Source: Phycomyces blakesleeanus NRRL 1555(-) (taxonomy: Eukaryota > Mucoromycota > Mucoromycetes > Mucorales > Phycomycetaceae). Taken from it: a DNA stretch of 64,000 nucleotides. Where the stretch lies: assembly GCF_001638985.1 (NCBI RefSeq), contig NW_017265141.1, positions 1,171,001 through 1,235,000 on the forward strand. The letters are read 5' to 3'. The notes below the pieces were generated by a model, which did no database searches, was not told the DNA's origin, and saw only the letters and a list, made by a program, of their open reading frames with translations. Within the stretch, counting starts at the first letter, position 1; each line of letters begins with the position of its first letter. Positions 35,704 to 47,094 of this stretch are shown here, piece after piece. A program made the position numbers and the translations under genes.

Positions 35704-38522
35704 AGTAGAAAATCAATTTCTTGATGAATCAATAATAATTAATTAACCAAAGAAAAATCCAGACTTTATTTTTTCTTTAATTGAAAGGAGAATAGTTTAA
35801 TTATACAATTATATATTGAAGTGTGTATTGGCTACACCAGTGATAGATAATTATCTGAATCAAAAATATACTCGAGGTTTATCCATGATCAAGATATCCA
35901 GGCTTAATTATAATATTTATTTATACAGAATTATCATCATCATCATCACTATCGTAATGATATCCTTCTTGGTTTACATATAATTGTGATCCGACTGCAT
36001 ATTAAGCTGGTTTTGTTCTTGTTCTCCAATAAGATTTCCCAGAAAATCCTCTATTGTTTTCTCATAAAGAAAAAAAAACATTAGAAATAACAGAGGCAGT
36101 TGGTTATTTGATGGTTAATGTTATAGGCCTTTTTTTCTTTCTTCTTTTTAGCTTGTATATTATTATCGAATATTCTGACATTCCTAGGCTGATATGCGAT
36201 TAGTTTCCATACTTAAATAAGACAATACAATATAAAATAGGCCCAAGATTTGTTCTGATCAGACTTAGTGTGTACCTCCCTGTATATCCAATACAAACGT
36301 TTCCACTAATTATCACTATCACTATCATTATCAGATAGCATTATTAATATAAAGGAAGAAAGTAAATCATTAGGATCAAATTAAAACCCGTGGGCACTAT
36401 GAATAGTATAGCTTACAACTACAAGCAAATAAAGGCCTTTTATATACAAATACAAAAGTTATACTTGTAAACCTATCAGTCTAACCTATTGAGCACAGGG
36501 AAGAATTAAAAAAAAAAATTCCTCTCCGCCAAGCGACAAGAGAATTTAAAGATTTTCCATCATTAAAATTATAATTTACAGCTCTGGTCCAAAATTTTAA
36601 CATGCACTTGGTTAACAAAGACACAACAATAGCAACAGCAACAACAAAATATAAAGATATTATATAGCATGCTATGATATTCTATGAATTGAACTAAATT
36701 GAATTTGACTTTCATGTACAAGATCGTGTATTTAACCCAAATCATATTCTAGACAATTCTTACAGCAAAATAATAATAAAAAAAAGGGCAACCTCACAAA
36801 AGAGATACAAATTGATATAAAAGTAAACGTGCTGTCAATAAATGACACATCACTTTTGACCATTATCTCGAGTAAGACGGTACAAATAAGAGTAATTATA
36901 CATGTACAAACCACAATTTATTTTTTAATAATTACCAAATAACAGTAAAATACACTACGCTTATCTTTTCAACACGACTTGATATCAAAGATCCATTCGG
37001 ATTTGTGTACCTAATTATCTACGCCACATGGATATATCTATTATATATTATATATATGTAAGGCGGGCTGTGCGTAAGAACCCTGGTCTATTGTATTGGT
37101 ATATAGATTCTTACTATTATTTTGGTTGACTACCCTTACATTTATTTTCTATAAAATAAAAATAAAAATAAAAACTGGGTGCTTGTAATAAAATAAAAAA
37201 TAAAATAAAAAGTCAAAGGCTATTCTTATTGATCCTGTTTGGCGCAAAACCAAAACCAAAACCAAAAAAAAAAAGGTTATAAATGCCGGTTGCTTCTCAA
37301 ATAGAAGCTAAACCTCATAAATCATCTCTATTTTCAAACTTTCGGGTTTCAATATTATTTTCTTTTTGAAGAGGTGCAAAAAGAATAAATAAATTCAAAG
37401 CTCGAACCAATTTGTATTTGTATTTGTATTTGTATTTTTTTTTATCAATTGTATGTCTCAGTTTTGCGGATATGAAACAACATCAATATAAAGCTATTAT
37501 TTATTTATTTCGGTGATTTGATTATCCTATTAGTCTCTTAAAATAATAATATTTGTATAGGGTCTTTAACGAACATCTTTAATATATATATATTTTAAGC
37601 AAAAAAAAAGAGAGAATCGATTATATACTACATTACACACTATAAAATAAATAAATAAATAAATAAAAATAAATAGGAAAACATTCTAGACGTATATTTC
37701 TTCAAGTAAAAGCTTATGTACGACAGCCATTTTGTTGTTTTCATTAAAAATAAATATATAGATAGATATTATACCGATTATAGCAAAGGTCGTCTTCTCC
37801 TTTGTTTTTATATGGCTAGAATTCTTGCCGGAGAAAGAAATATGGACTTCTTCTAATCCCTCCCCGTGGGTAGGTTAAGGTCCTTAATTCGGTGCGACAA
37901 TGATATTTAGTTATTTATATATGCATGTGTGTATATGTTTGAAAGAGAAAGTCTACGGACATACTTGCCTGCATGCACACAAGATCTATCGTTATACATA
38001 ACTCTTACTATCAAGTAGCTTTATTATAGCCCTTTTTTCTTTAAAAAATAATAATAATATCATATTTAGTAATATGTTTTATAAATAAACCAAATAACTA
38101 ATGTACTTCTAATTGAGCGGACAAGTACGCAAAAATAAACACTGGATACCATTAATTATTGAGCCACTTTCGATTATATTATATATATTCTTTTTACCCA
38201 TTTTGAGAACTATAATGATTAGAGTAACATAAGTTTTTCTTTATATAAAAATATATATATAAATAAATAAATAAATAAAAAGCAAGAATAGCTATGTATA
38301 TATGTGTATGAGATGAATGGTTTTATTCAAACCCATAGGGTGGAATGACAGTTAAATGGGCAAGAAGGAATGGTGAAGAAAAGAAAGAATTCAATGCAAA
38401 AATAATATTAAAAAAAAAAGACACCAAAGGGAAGGAAAGGTGTATTATTGTTATTATTTTTTTGTCAATTGTTTGATGTTTTTTTTTTCTACAATTATTT
38501 TTTTTTGTTTGTGTATGTGATT
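33861..38522. other. Gene-poor AT-rich region (about 4.6 kb)
   Basis: I find no supported coding sequence on either strand. Contents: a C13 run (33996-34008) followed by T-rich DNA; (GTATTGG)-type short repeats near 34363-34385; (ACCTTGA)x3 near 34442-34463; (TAA)n at 35657-35701; (ATCATC) at 35933-35950; AAATA/AAAATA repeats at 37148-37205; (TTTGTA) at 37410-37436; (AAAT)n near 37646-37672. Short open frames are dominated by these repeats. No tRNA was recognised by eye. Confidence 0.55.
35657..35701. repeat. (TAA)n microsatellite
   Basis: About fifteen uninterrupted ATA/TAA triplets within the gene-poor region. Confidence 0.9.
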
Positions 38523-39494
38523 TTAGTTCTTGGGCTTGCTGGGCCAGTTCTTGGATGAACCACACTTGACGGCCTTCCAGCTGATGTCGAGGACACCAAT
38601 GTTAAGGTCACCCTTGGGAGCGAGCTTCTTGAAGGCAGCAGGAGTCAAATCAATGGCCTTGCCTAAAAGTGAGTAAAGAGTACATGTAAAATGGTAACCG
38701 ATCGTTAGTTAGTAAAGATGCATTTGAACACAAAAGATTATTTATTATTATTAGTATTAGTATTAATAATCATATTAATACTAATAGTAAGATATTTAAA
38801 TATGCTTAAATATACTAAATACGTACCAACTTTGCAGCCAGCGCACTTGTCAACAATACGAACAGTGACGGTGAGCTTCTTGTTCTTGTTGTTGGTAATC
38901 TTCATACACTTGTAGCAGTTCTCGAATTTACGCATGGCCTGTGAAAAAACAAACAAATGCATTAGATTTATGATTGTGATTAATACACAAAATGCAATGC
39001 AATATAAATATTTATATTTATGGTTACAAAAATTAATTTGTATCAACGTTACCATGGCACCGATCATGGAGTGGATAGTGGCAGAGTAAGGAGCGAGACC
39101 ATTACGATCGTAACAAGCAGCGTTCTTCAAGTCGTTTCCAGAGTACCTGAAAAAATATATATAATCAAAACACATTAGTCCAATTGCTTTCTGTACATAA
39201 AAATAACAATAGTAATAGTAGTAAAGAAGCAAAAAGAAAAACAACATATTTGGAAGCTAAATGTGTATTTTGTAAAAGCCCTGAAAAAAAATTAAATAAA
39301 TGTAAAAATACGTTAAAGCGACTTTACCAAGTACCACGACCACCACGCTTCTCGAGACCGACGTCGGTGGCGTTGGAGAAAGACATCATGGTGGCGAAAC
39401 CGGTCTGTTCCTCATTGAAATCTTGGGCACGAACGCTGGTGAACAATGCGGCGACAAAGGCAACGCAGAAGCTGAGGTAAATGAGAGACTTCAT
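38523..39494 (-). CDS. Secreted expansin-like / RlpA-like double-psi beta-barrel protein
   Basis: Four exons (39494-39328, 39146-39053, 38938-38827 and 38662-38523) encode 170 aa. Signal peptide: MKSLIYLSFCVAFVAALFTS. A probable KEX2-type site (Lys-Arg before Gly-Gly) precedes the mature domain. The domain has 'GRGTWYSGNDLKNAACYDRNG', 'ENCYKCMKI' (pieces), 'VTVRIVDKCAGCKVGKAIDL' and 'FKKLAPKGDLNIGVLDISW'. These are the hallmarks of the double-psi beta-barrel of expansin family proteins and barwin-like folds, including the D-K-C-x-x-C and the A-I-D-L/x-P-x-A-F segments. There is no C-terminal carbohydrate-binding module. Such small secreted proteins loosen or bind polysaccharide, or act as effectors in some fungi. 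The exact role cannot be read from sequence. All junctions keep the frame and restore motifs. Confidence 0.9.
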
Positions 39495-41895
39495 CTTTAG
39501 ATAATTGGTTGTCTTTGTTTTGGTTGGATAATGAGTGGTGTGGGGGGTTTGTTGTTGGTGGAGGGAGGGTTGAGAGAGGTGGAAGGGGGGAGCAAAGGAA
39601 AGAGATGAAGAGAAGAAGAAGAAGAAGAAGAATTAAGAAGAATAATCGGTTGGTTAAAAAATCATTGAGAAAAAACGTAAATTGTAAATGAAACGTGGAC
39701 TGCCTTGTTACTGGATCTGACCAGTAAAATGGGCAACTAATTTTTTTTTTTTTACTATTGCTGGACATAGCAACATGGGCACACGAACATAAATTAAGTG
39801 TTATGAAATCTACGGCTGACAAGAAGATGGAATTTGCCAAAATTTGAGTAGGAGATTCTTAAGGGTACTAAAACTCGTGCGAGAAACTCCAGTAGAGGAG
39901 ATCTATTATAGGACCCTCAACGTGCTAAAACTATATAGTAGAAAGAAAGAAAAAAAAACCACTATTCTGGCTCTCTATTGTATATATTTATTCGATTCTG
40001 TTTCATAATCTAAAACATAGTGGTTCTTCTTGGGTGTGAATCACAGACCAAGGATTCACAACAAATATATATATATAATAAAATAGTAAATACTCTTGTC
40101 CTCCCGTACTTCCCACAAAGACGACAATTTTGGGGGTATGTGAGACTCTTGGCTCCCCGCCGAATGCTTGATTTTCATCCGTTTAAAGTAAATATACCAG
40201 AAAACAGAGAGAGAAAAAAAAGGAAGACAGAGAAGGAAAGAGAAAGTTTCAAGACAGGTAGATCATGGCGATCGTTTGTAAGCCCACTCAATTGCATAGT
40301 TTCTATGTCTTCTTCGCATTCTTTTTTTTTTCGGTCTGTAGAACACATAGGCGGGTTGTTCAAGTACACAAAAGGAACATTTGGCTCCCAAGAAGTCCCA
40401 TAAACAGAGATAATATCAGCCTAAACTAGAAGTGTACCTTGGACCCTCTTACCATTTTCATTTGGTCTTGACTCAGCTCAGTCTACAGCTAATATATCAT
40501 TGTGTTTCCCGAGAACAATGAAGAATAGCTCATTCGTTAGTTTTCCTGAAATACACCATATCAAGAAACATATCTTTAGATACACTTTAATATGATTCTA
40601 TATCACTCTATGTACATATAACCCATGGCTCTTATTTGACCTTACTTTGTTGTTGGGCAAATAGGTTCGTTGCTATACAAGCGTCCTGTTATTAAAAATG
40701 TGCCTTTAGGTTTCTTTTTTTGGAAATGGTTAATTTTTTATTATCATTATATAATATATGTCTGTGTATAAGTGGTCTTTTTGTAATATTTGATCTCCGG
40801 CATATTCAGTACATCTCCAAATCCCCCTTCCTTATTGCCTGTCTTTTTTTAGACCCGCTTACCCATTTAGAGTTGTCTGTACGAGCTCAAGATCTCATTA
40901 AATAAAATAAAATATATTAAAATATTAAAAAAACCAAAAAAAAAAAAAAAGACTATTCTTTTCAAGAAACCTTCCTCGGCTTTGGGATTTTTTGGATCAG
41001 AGAATACAAATTGTCTAGAATTCAGAATGCATGGTGGCCCTATATCTGACAGATCGATTGAGCCTGAAAATTTTTCAATAAACCGAGAAATAAATAAAGA
41101 AAAGAAACGATATTTTGTTCTCTTTAGAGTCTTTATCCTTGAATCAACTGGCCATTTCAAAATCGAATAAACATAATTATTTTTATATATATATATATAT
41201 AGGTGCGTGTGTTACATATATATCTGTATACACACAACTAAACACTATCATTAATATGATTACATTCAATAGGGGAAATAGATATATAAATAAATAGTAC
41301 GCACAAGGTCCTACATACTATATATCTCATGTAATGTAATCTAATAAACGGGATATTTATTGATGCAAGATAACATCAATGCTGTGATGAACGGCTTGAA
41401 ACCAGACTTTGAGATCAAAATTTTGAATATATTGCCAAGATCCTGAATTCAAGCAAAATAAAAAAAAACTCTAAAATATTGCAAAAAGGGCACAACCTTG
41501 CCGCCACATTTGTAAAATCTTTCATTTCACTAAACTTATAGTAGCACATTGATTTATGCATAAAAATTTTATATAAATCTTTTTACCCAAAGACCTATCC
41601 CTCTATACACACAATCTTAAAGGCTATAATGAATAATGAATTTGCTTTTTAGTTTTTTTTATTATTATTATTAATATTTCATTATAGCCTTTTGACTCAT
41701 GAATCGTAGCAGAAATAATGATCGTAAAAATTAAGATATGGTTAAATTTAAGATAAAATATATATATAGATGTGAATATAGATATCTATCTTATATATAC
41801 ATATATGTTTTATGTATGTGTATGTATGTATTTATGCGTGTATAAAGTAAAATAATAATAAAAAAGCCAAATGAGCCGGATAAGTTTAAATTTTC
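39495..41895. other. Intergenic, no supported gene
   Basis: This is the upstream flank of the expansin-like gene, GA-rich at 39530-39640, and the 3' flank of the IML2-like gene. Open frames near 40020-40400 and 40870-41160 are not repeat-dominated but show no domain, start context or splice pattern I can defend. Confidence 0.45.
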
Positions 41896-44800
41896 CTAAG
41901 TAGGGACGATAGGCATACGCTTGCGACCATTAGTAGTGGGCCCCTTTTTGGCTTTTGTGTCAACTGCTTCGATGCCAAATTCATCGCAACGATTCAATGC
42001 CAGGGTCAATCGAACTGACATACGGTACTCAAAATCGTATTTAGTGCATGCCAAGGCAAGTTGCCAAAGCTGACGACTCTTTTGCGCATTACCCAAGCCC
42101 CAGCTTGTGATTCCCGATTCTAGAAAGCAAGAAAAAGATAAGAGATATGGATTATCAGTAACCATTATCATTATAATAGGCAAAGAGTACAATTCTTTCT
42201 TTTTTCTTTCTTTGAAATTTGTCACAAAATAGAAAGCTTACCCCAGTAGGCAAACGGTGCTACCCAAGTCTCATGCTTAATAGATTCCTTGTGGTCAATA
42301 ATCCAATTGAGATGGGAAATGCATTCGGTGTATCGTCCCAACGTATTCAGGATCGATGATTTTATCAACAGCAAAACTGCCCGCTGGTCATAATAATTCG
42401 GTGGGGTTGTGGTTGGCACAAGCTCCCTCAGGCGAATTGTGTACTCCATCTTCTCACGCTCATAAATCAATTCAAGAGTCTCGTGAACTCTCTTGAGAGC
42501 CTTTTCAAGACAACCTTTGTCCATGTGCTCAAACCCATTCAACACCAAAATGAGTTCAAGGCCTGGCAGACTGAAATCCATGTCCTGGTAGCCACTGCGC
42601 TGGAAGAACTCAACCTTCTTGTGGACATAGGCATCCATGTACGTTTTCTTGGTCGGGTATTCCTTGGCCAGCTGTGGAACCTCTGCAAAGGCCAGAATGC
42701 CGTCTGTACGCTCACCCAGCATGTCCCGGCAGGCGCCAACAACGTATTTTGCGAATGAAGGCGACCAGTACTTTTCTTGGGCAAGATTCTCAAAGCATTC
42801 GGCAGCACTTTCCCAGTCAAGTTGGAGCATCAGGTTGACACCAATCTCATAATCCGACAATTGCTTCATCGCATGTTCAGCCCATTCTCCCCTGCTGGAT
42901 TCAGCAGCAAAGTCGAACGATTGAGTAGACAAGGGAATATTACGGGCCACACGGGATGTGTGGGCCGCAAAGAATAGGAAGAAACAAGAGTTTGGATGGT
43001 TTTTTTGAGCATCCAAAAGGCATTCAATCGCAGGGCTCATGAGCTCTTTAGCGTATAACTGAGGAGCGAAAGAAGTAAGAACAGAATAATAGGTAAGCAG
43101 ACTACAGAACAAACAAACAATATGTTAATGTTAATGTCTTATTTCAATTTCTATTTTTTTGTATGTTTATATTTCTTCTTACGCAAGAGAAGCCAGAGGC
43201 GAGCGAAGCCCTCTGCCTTCAAGACAGAGTTTCAGAAGAGCGAATCCAAGCTGCTTGTCACCTTTCCATCCAAAGGTGGAGAAGATTTTGAGAATCTTGG
43301 ACGGCATAGAAGACATAAGGAGATGCACAGCACCAATTCCAAACTGGATTCCAGATACAGTGTTATGGTCTATATGATTGTTGTATTCTTGGCCCATGCG
43401 ACGATATTCCTGCCACACAATACTATAGCTGTTGTATGCTATTTGTTTTAATGGTTGTTTGTTAGTCATTGTTTCTCTAAAGAACTCCTTAAACATTGTA
43501 TCTGTATCTGTATTACCCCGACGAAGATTAAGTCCACATTTAAGGTAACCGATCACACTTTCTTGTGACATCTGAAGGACTCCCATCAATAGACAGCATT
43601 CGGCCTTTGCTACATGGGCACGGAGCACACCGTTAGGAATGAATGTCGGCGGGTCGTTGGAGGTGTCCTTGAGTGGGATAATAGGAATAGGCGAAGGAGG
43701 AAGACCGGTGCTACCAGAGCCAAAAGTGGCAAAATAATGGAAGACCGAATCCTTTAGAGGCTTTTTGTAAGGAGAATTATCGACTTGAGTTTTTCCAATA
43801 GTGTAAGCAGTGGCCAAGGCATTCATAGCAGAAGCCATATCTTTCTCATCAAAGGTCTACACATTTCATAAGAGTTTGATTAAATAAGCATATGTTACTC
43901 TTTGAAATACTCAAACTCTGATAGCGTCAATAAACATTTACTTACCATCATAGCTAAAATAATACAAAGTAGTATACATATATATACAAAAAATCCATTA
44001 AGTGACATGAACTCTTGTTTATATAAATTATCCTCCTTTTCCAAGCTTTCTTACCTTTAATAAAAGCCATTGCACCCAATCCCAATGCATATACAGGATC
44101 ACTGGAAGATTTACAATCATTTCATAAGAAAGCCTTCAAAAACCCTCAAAGAAAAAGAATCGTAAGAATATACTTACATGTTTGCTTTTGTCTGGAATAT
44201 ACCCTTTGCTCTCATAAACTGGTTATCAAACAATAAATTGATTCCTTCTTGTACCGGCTCATCTAGAATATGTATTGATTAAAATTGTGTTTTAATAATA
44301 ATAATAACAGTAGTAGTAGAAGAAGAAAAAAAAAACACCCTCTTTTGCTAGTAGTTCTTACCAGCTTTTTCTTGTTGTCTTGGTGTAAAGTCATTGATAG
44401 GAATACTTTTGATATCGATAGCTTGGATTGCGAGCGTGTTGTCTTTGAACACATCCAGATCAACAGGAGGCTCAATGGGAAACTCTAGCTCTCTTTCCTT
44501 TCTGGCCTCGATATCATTTTCCATATCATCGGTGGCTTTCTTGATATCTCTTGTGGGCTCTTTGTTGTTGTATTCACGTAAAGAGTCGCTAATAGCAGGT
44601 AAGATAGATCCAAGGCAGTCCCTGTCATCATCATCAGAGTCACTCGAAGTACGCTCGCTTGGTGCCTTGGATACTTTCTCAGGATCACTATCTTCGTCAG
44701 ATGCTGTTTGAGAAATAGCAATTCCACTGTCTCCACCGTGAAACACGAGCTTGTCATTATCACCCTCAGCGCCATCTGTTATAATTAAAGGGGTGACACC

Positions 44801-46101
44801 TTTGCTGTCGTCATTTTGCGGCTGTTTTAAACTTTGGAGTGGAAGATGGACTACACCAGCTGCAGCAAGTACAGATGCCACAGCTGCAGCAACTGCAGTG
44901 CTTTGATCTTGCTTAGTAGCCATGTTCTCTGCAGATGTCTCCAAAGCAGTTGTCTTTTGAACAGTATCTTGCTTGTCGTGTGGGAACTGAGATGCTGTAG
45001 AGTCATGTGTTGTCCTAAGCGTTTCTGATCCGAAATTTTTGCTTTTTTTTAAAATGTCATTGTTCGCCACCTCTGCCACACCCAAATCTTGTGAAGAAAT
45101 ATGCACTTTCTCTGGGTCGTTTTCGGATTGGTTCTTTGATACAGGTGTTACACCCACAACAGGCTGGCTTAATAAAGTGTCTGTGACTTTGGGTTTTGCA
45201 TGCATTTCTTGGCCTGTGATTTCATCCTCTGCAACAAATAGCGTTTCCTTCAAAACCACATCTTTTGGGTCAACGGCCGATGTATTTGTGGGTGTATGTA
45301 CATCGTCTTCATTGGTTATTTTGGCGACTTTGGTTTCCAAAGGATCTGCTGTTATTTCCTTAATATTTGGGTGCACAACCGATCCAGACATGGACTCGAT
45401 AGTAAGGCCTTCAATTTCTGTAACAAAATCAGGCAATTGCTCTTTTGCAATAAACATCTCTTTCCTATCCTCTTTTGGGTGCGGAATAGTACTGCTACCA
45501 CTAGTAGTGACCGGGTATACTTTTGCTGCTGTGCTTTTTAGAGGAGAATCATCATCATCGTAATCATCTTCATCTTCCAAAGAGTCATCATTATCATCAT
45601 ATGCGTCCTCAAAAACTTCACTTGCAGAATCAAGACCATAGAAAGATGAAGCTCTGGACCTGGATGCGCGTGGTGTAGCCACATCGCCGTTTTCTTCCCC
45701 TTGAGTTTCTATAGTGGGAAGATTACAAAAAAAATTATAATGAAAATCAAATCTTACTTAATATCAGCAGTGTAACCGATGTTTTGGTAATTACCATTGG
45801 TCACTGCTTTTGGAGTGTTTTCTTTGGTTTTGGTTTTGGTTTTGGTCGGAGACACAGGTTCCTGTGATACCTCGCAGCTCTTGCTTTGGTCCAGCTCTTC
45901 CTCAACACTGATCAGACTAGGATCAACTTTGGCTAGGTTGGTGGAGGAGTCCTGCTTCTCAGAGTCAGTAGATTTTTGGGAGTCTTGAGATTGGACTGAT
46001 GCGATAGATTCTGGTCTTCCAGCTGGTCGCTTGATGCTGATACCTCTCCAGGGGGTTTTCTTTGCAGGAGCAGCGACTGGTTTAGCTGGACTTTTTGCCA
46101 T
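41896..46101 (-). CDS. IML2/TTC39-family TPR protein with long disordered N-terminus
   Basis: Nine exons (46101-45795, 45708-44362, 44262-44178, 44101-44055, 43953-43946, 43856-43517, 43438-43183, 43101-42242 and 42119-41896) encode 1157 aa. In yeast Iml2 helps clear inclusion bodies and links to lipid droplets. The family core starts near residue 552: 'QEGINLLFDNQF', 'DPVYALGLGAMAFIKAMM', 'TFDEKDMASAMNAL', 'HVAKAECCLLMGVLQMSQES', 'GLNLRRAYNSYSIVWQEY', 'GAVHLLMSSMPSKILKIFST' and 'FGWKGDKQLGFALLKL', then TPR-like helices to the C-terminus. Exon 5 is only 8 nt, yet it is needed to restore 'FIKAMMTF'. A 78-nt intron (43516-43439) has no in-frame stop, but its removal gives the expected 'RRAYNSY'. 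The first 550 residues are Ser/Asp/Glu-rich and probably disordered. They may be a lineage-specific extension. Confidence 0.87.
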
Positions 46102-47094
46102 AGTGTGGTTAAGAGAAGAAGAAAAGAGTGGAAGGGTAATAGAGAAAGAAAGTGAAGAGAAGAAGATTAAGGTGAAAAGAGAGAAATGAAAGGCTAGATG
46201 AAGTTGAATTGGAAAGAAAGAGATGTTATGAATCAAGTTTAAGATTATTACTATATTTTATTTTCAAGTCACCATATCTAATATTTATATCACACATGCT
46301 GAAACTCCCACTGGATTTACATTAATGGTTTATGCTTTTAGTTCTTGTCTCTTGTAAGCTAATGCCAATTGGCTTATTGATATATTTCCTTCATTTATTT
46401 TCAACTACCCAGAAAAAAAGCATGCCTTCTTAGAGGACCGATAGATCTATTTTGTCACACATTCATGTGAAAAATAAATTCAAATAAATTCAAATAAATT
46501 CAAGTCAAAGCAATTCCAAAGCTTAATTACAGCCAAAATAATAACATTAATATTATTATTATAAAGCGCACTCTCACGCTTCCTGAACTTCAATATTTCT
46601 CAAGTACTTTTATAGATGTATATAAATGTGTATATGTTTGTGTTTATGCAGTCAAATCTATAGCTCTATTGACCTTCTTCTCTCATCCTTCTCTAGGTAA
46701 TGAAAAGATACAAGAAGCTAATGAATACCATATATGTGTCTGTAGTCTAGGCAAAATAATAATAATAACAACAGCAAACGAATCAAAACCCAAGAAAAAA
46801 AAACCAAAAACCAACAAAAAAAAAAAGGAATTGAGTAGAAATATTTACAAAATATAAGAAAGTATAGTGAGGAAGAAAAGAAAAATAAAGTAAAGTAAAG
46901 AAAAGATGGCTAGTAAAATTAGTAGAGTATCCAAACCACCTCTTCCTTTTGTCTTTGTCTTTGACTTTGCCTTTGTCTTTGTCTTTTTTTTTGTCTTTGT
47001 CCTTGTTCTTTAGATCTCTTTCTCTCTAATTTATCTAAAGGAAAAAAGGAAAGAAAGAAAGAAAGAAAAAGGGCATTAGACCGCCTCCGACCAT
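46102..47094. other. Intergenic between IML2-like and SET2 genes
   Basis: It contains GA-rich leader sequence for the minus-strand IML2-like gene (46110-46230), (TTCAAATAAA)-like repeats near 46470-46500, and GTCTTT repeats at 46950-47000. No gene is supported. Confidence 0.5.

Noticed and set aside
33861..38522. Search for tRNA, LTR retrotransposon or coding genes in the gene-poor region
   Set aside because: No GGTTCGA-type T-arm in a cloverleaf context, no reverse transcriptase motif and no long terminal repeats were seen by eye.
40020..40403. 127-codon frame starting MVLLGCESQ
   Set aside because: No domain, no codon bias or splice structure. It may be a decayed element but there is no positive evidence.
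45039..45563. 174-codon plus-strand frame opposite the IML2-like N-terminus
   Set aside because: Composition is that of antisense Ser/Asp-rich coding DNA; it is fully inside a well-supported exon.
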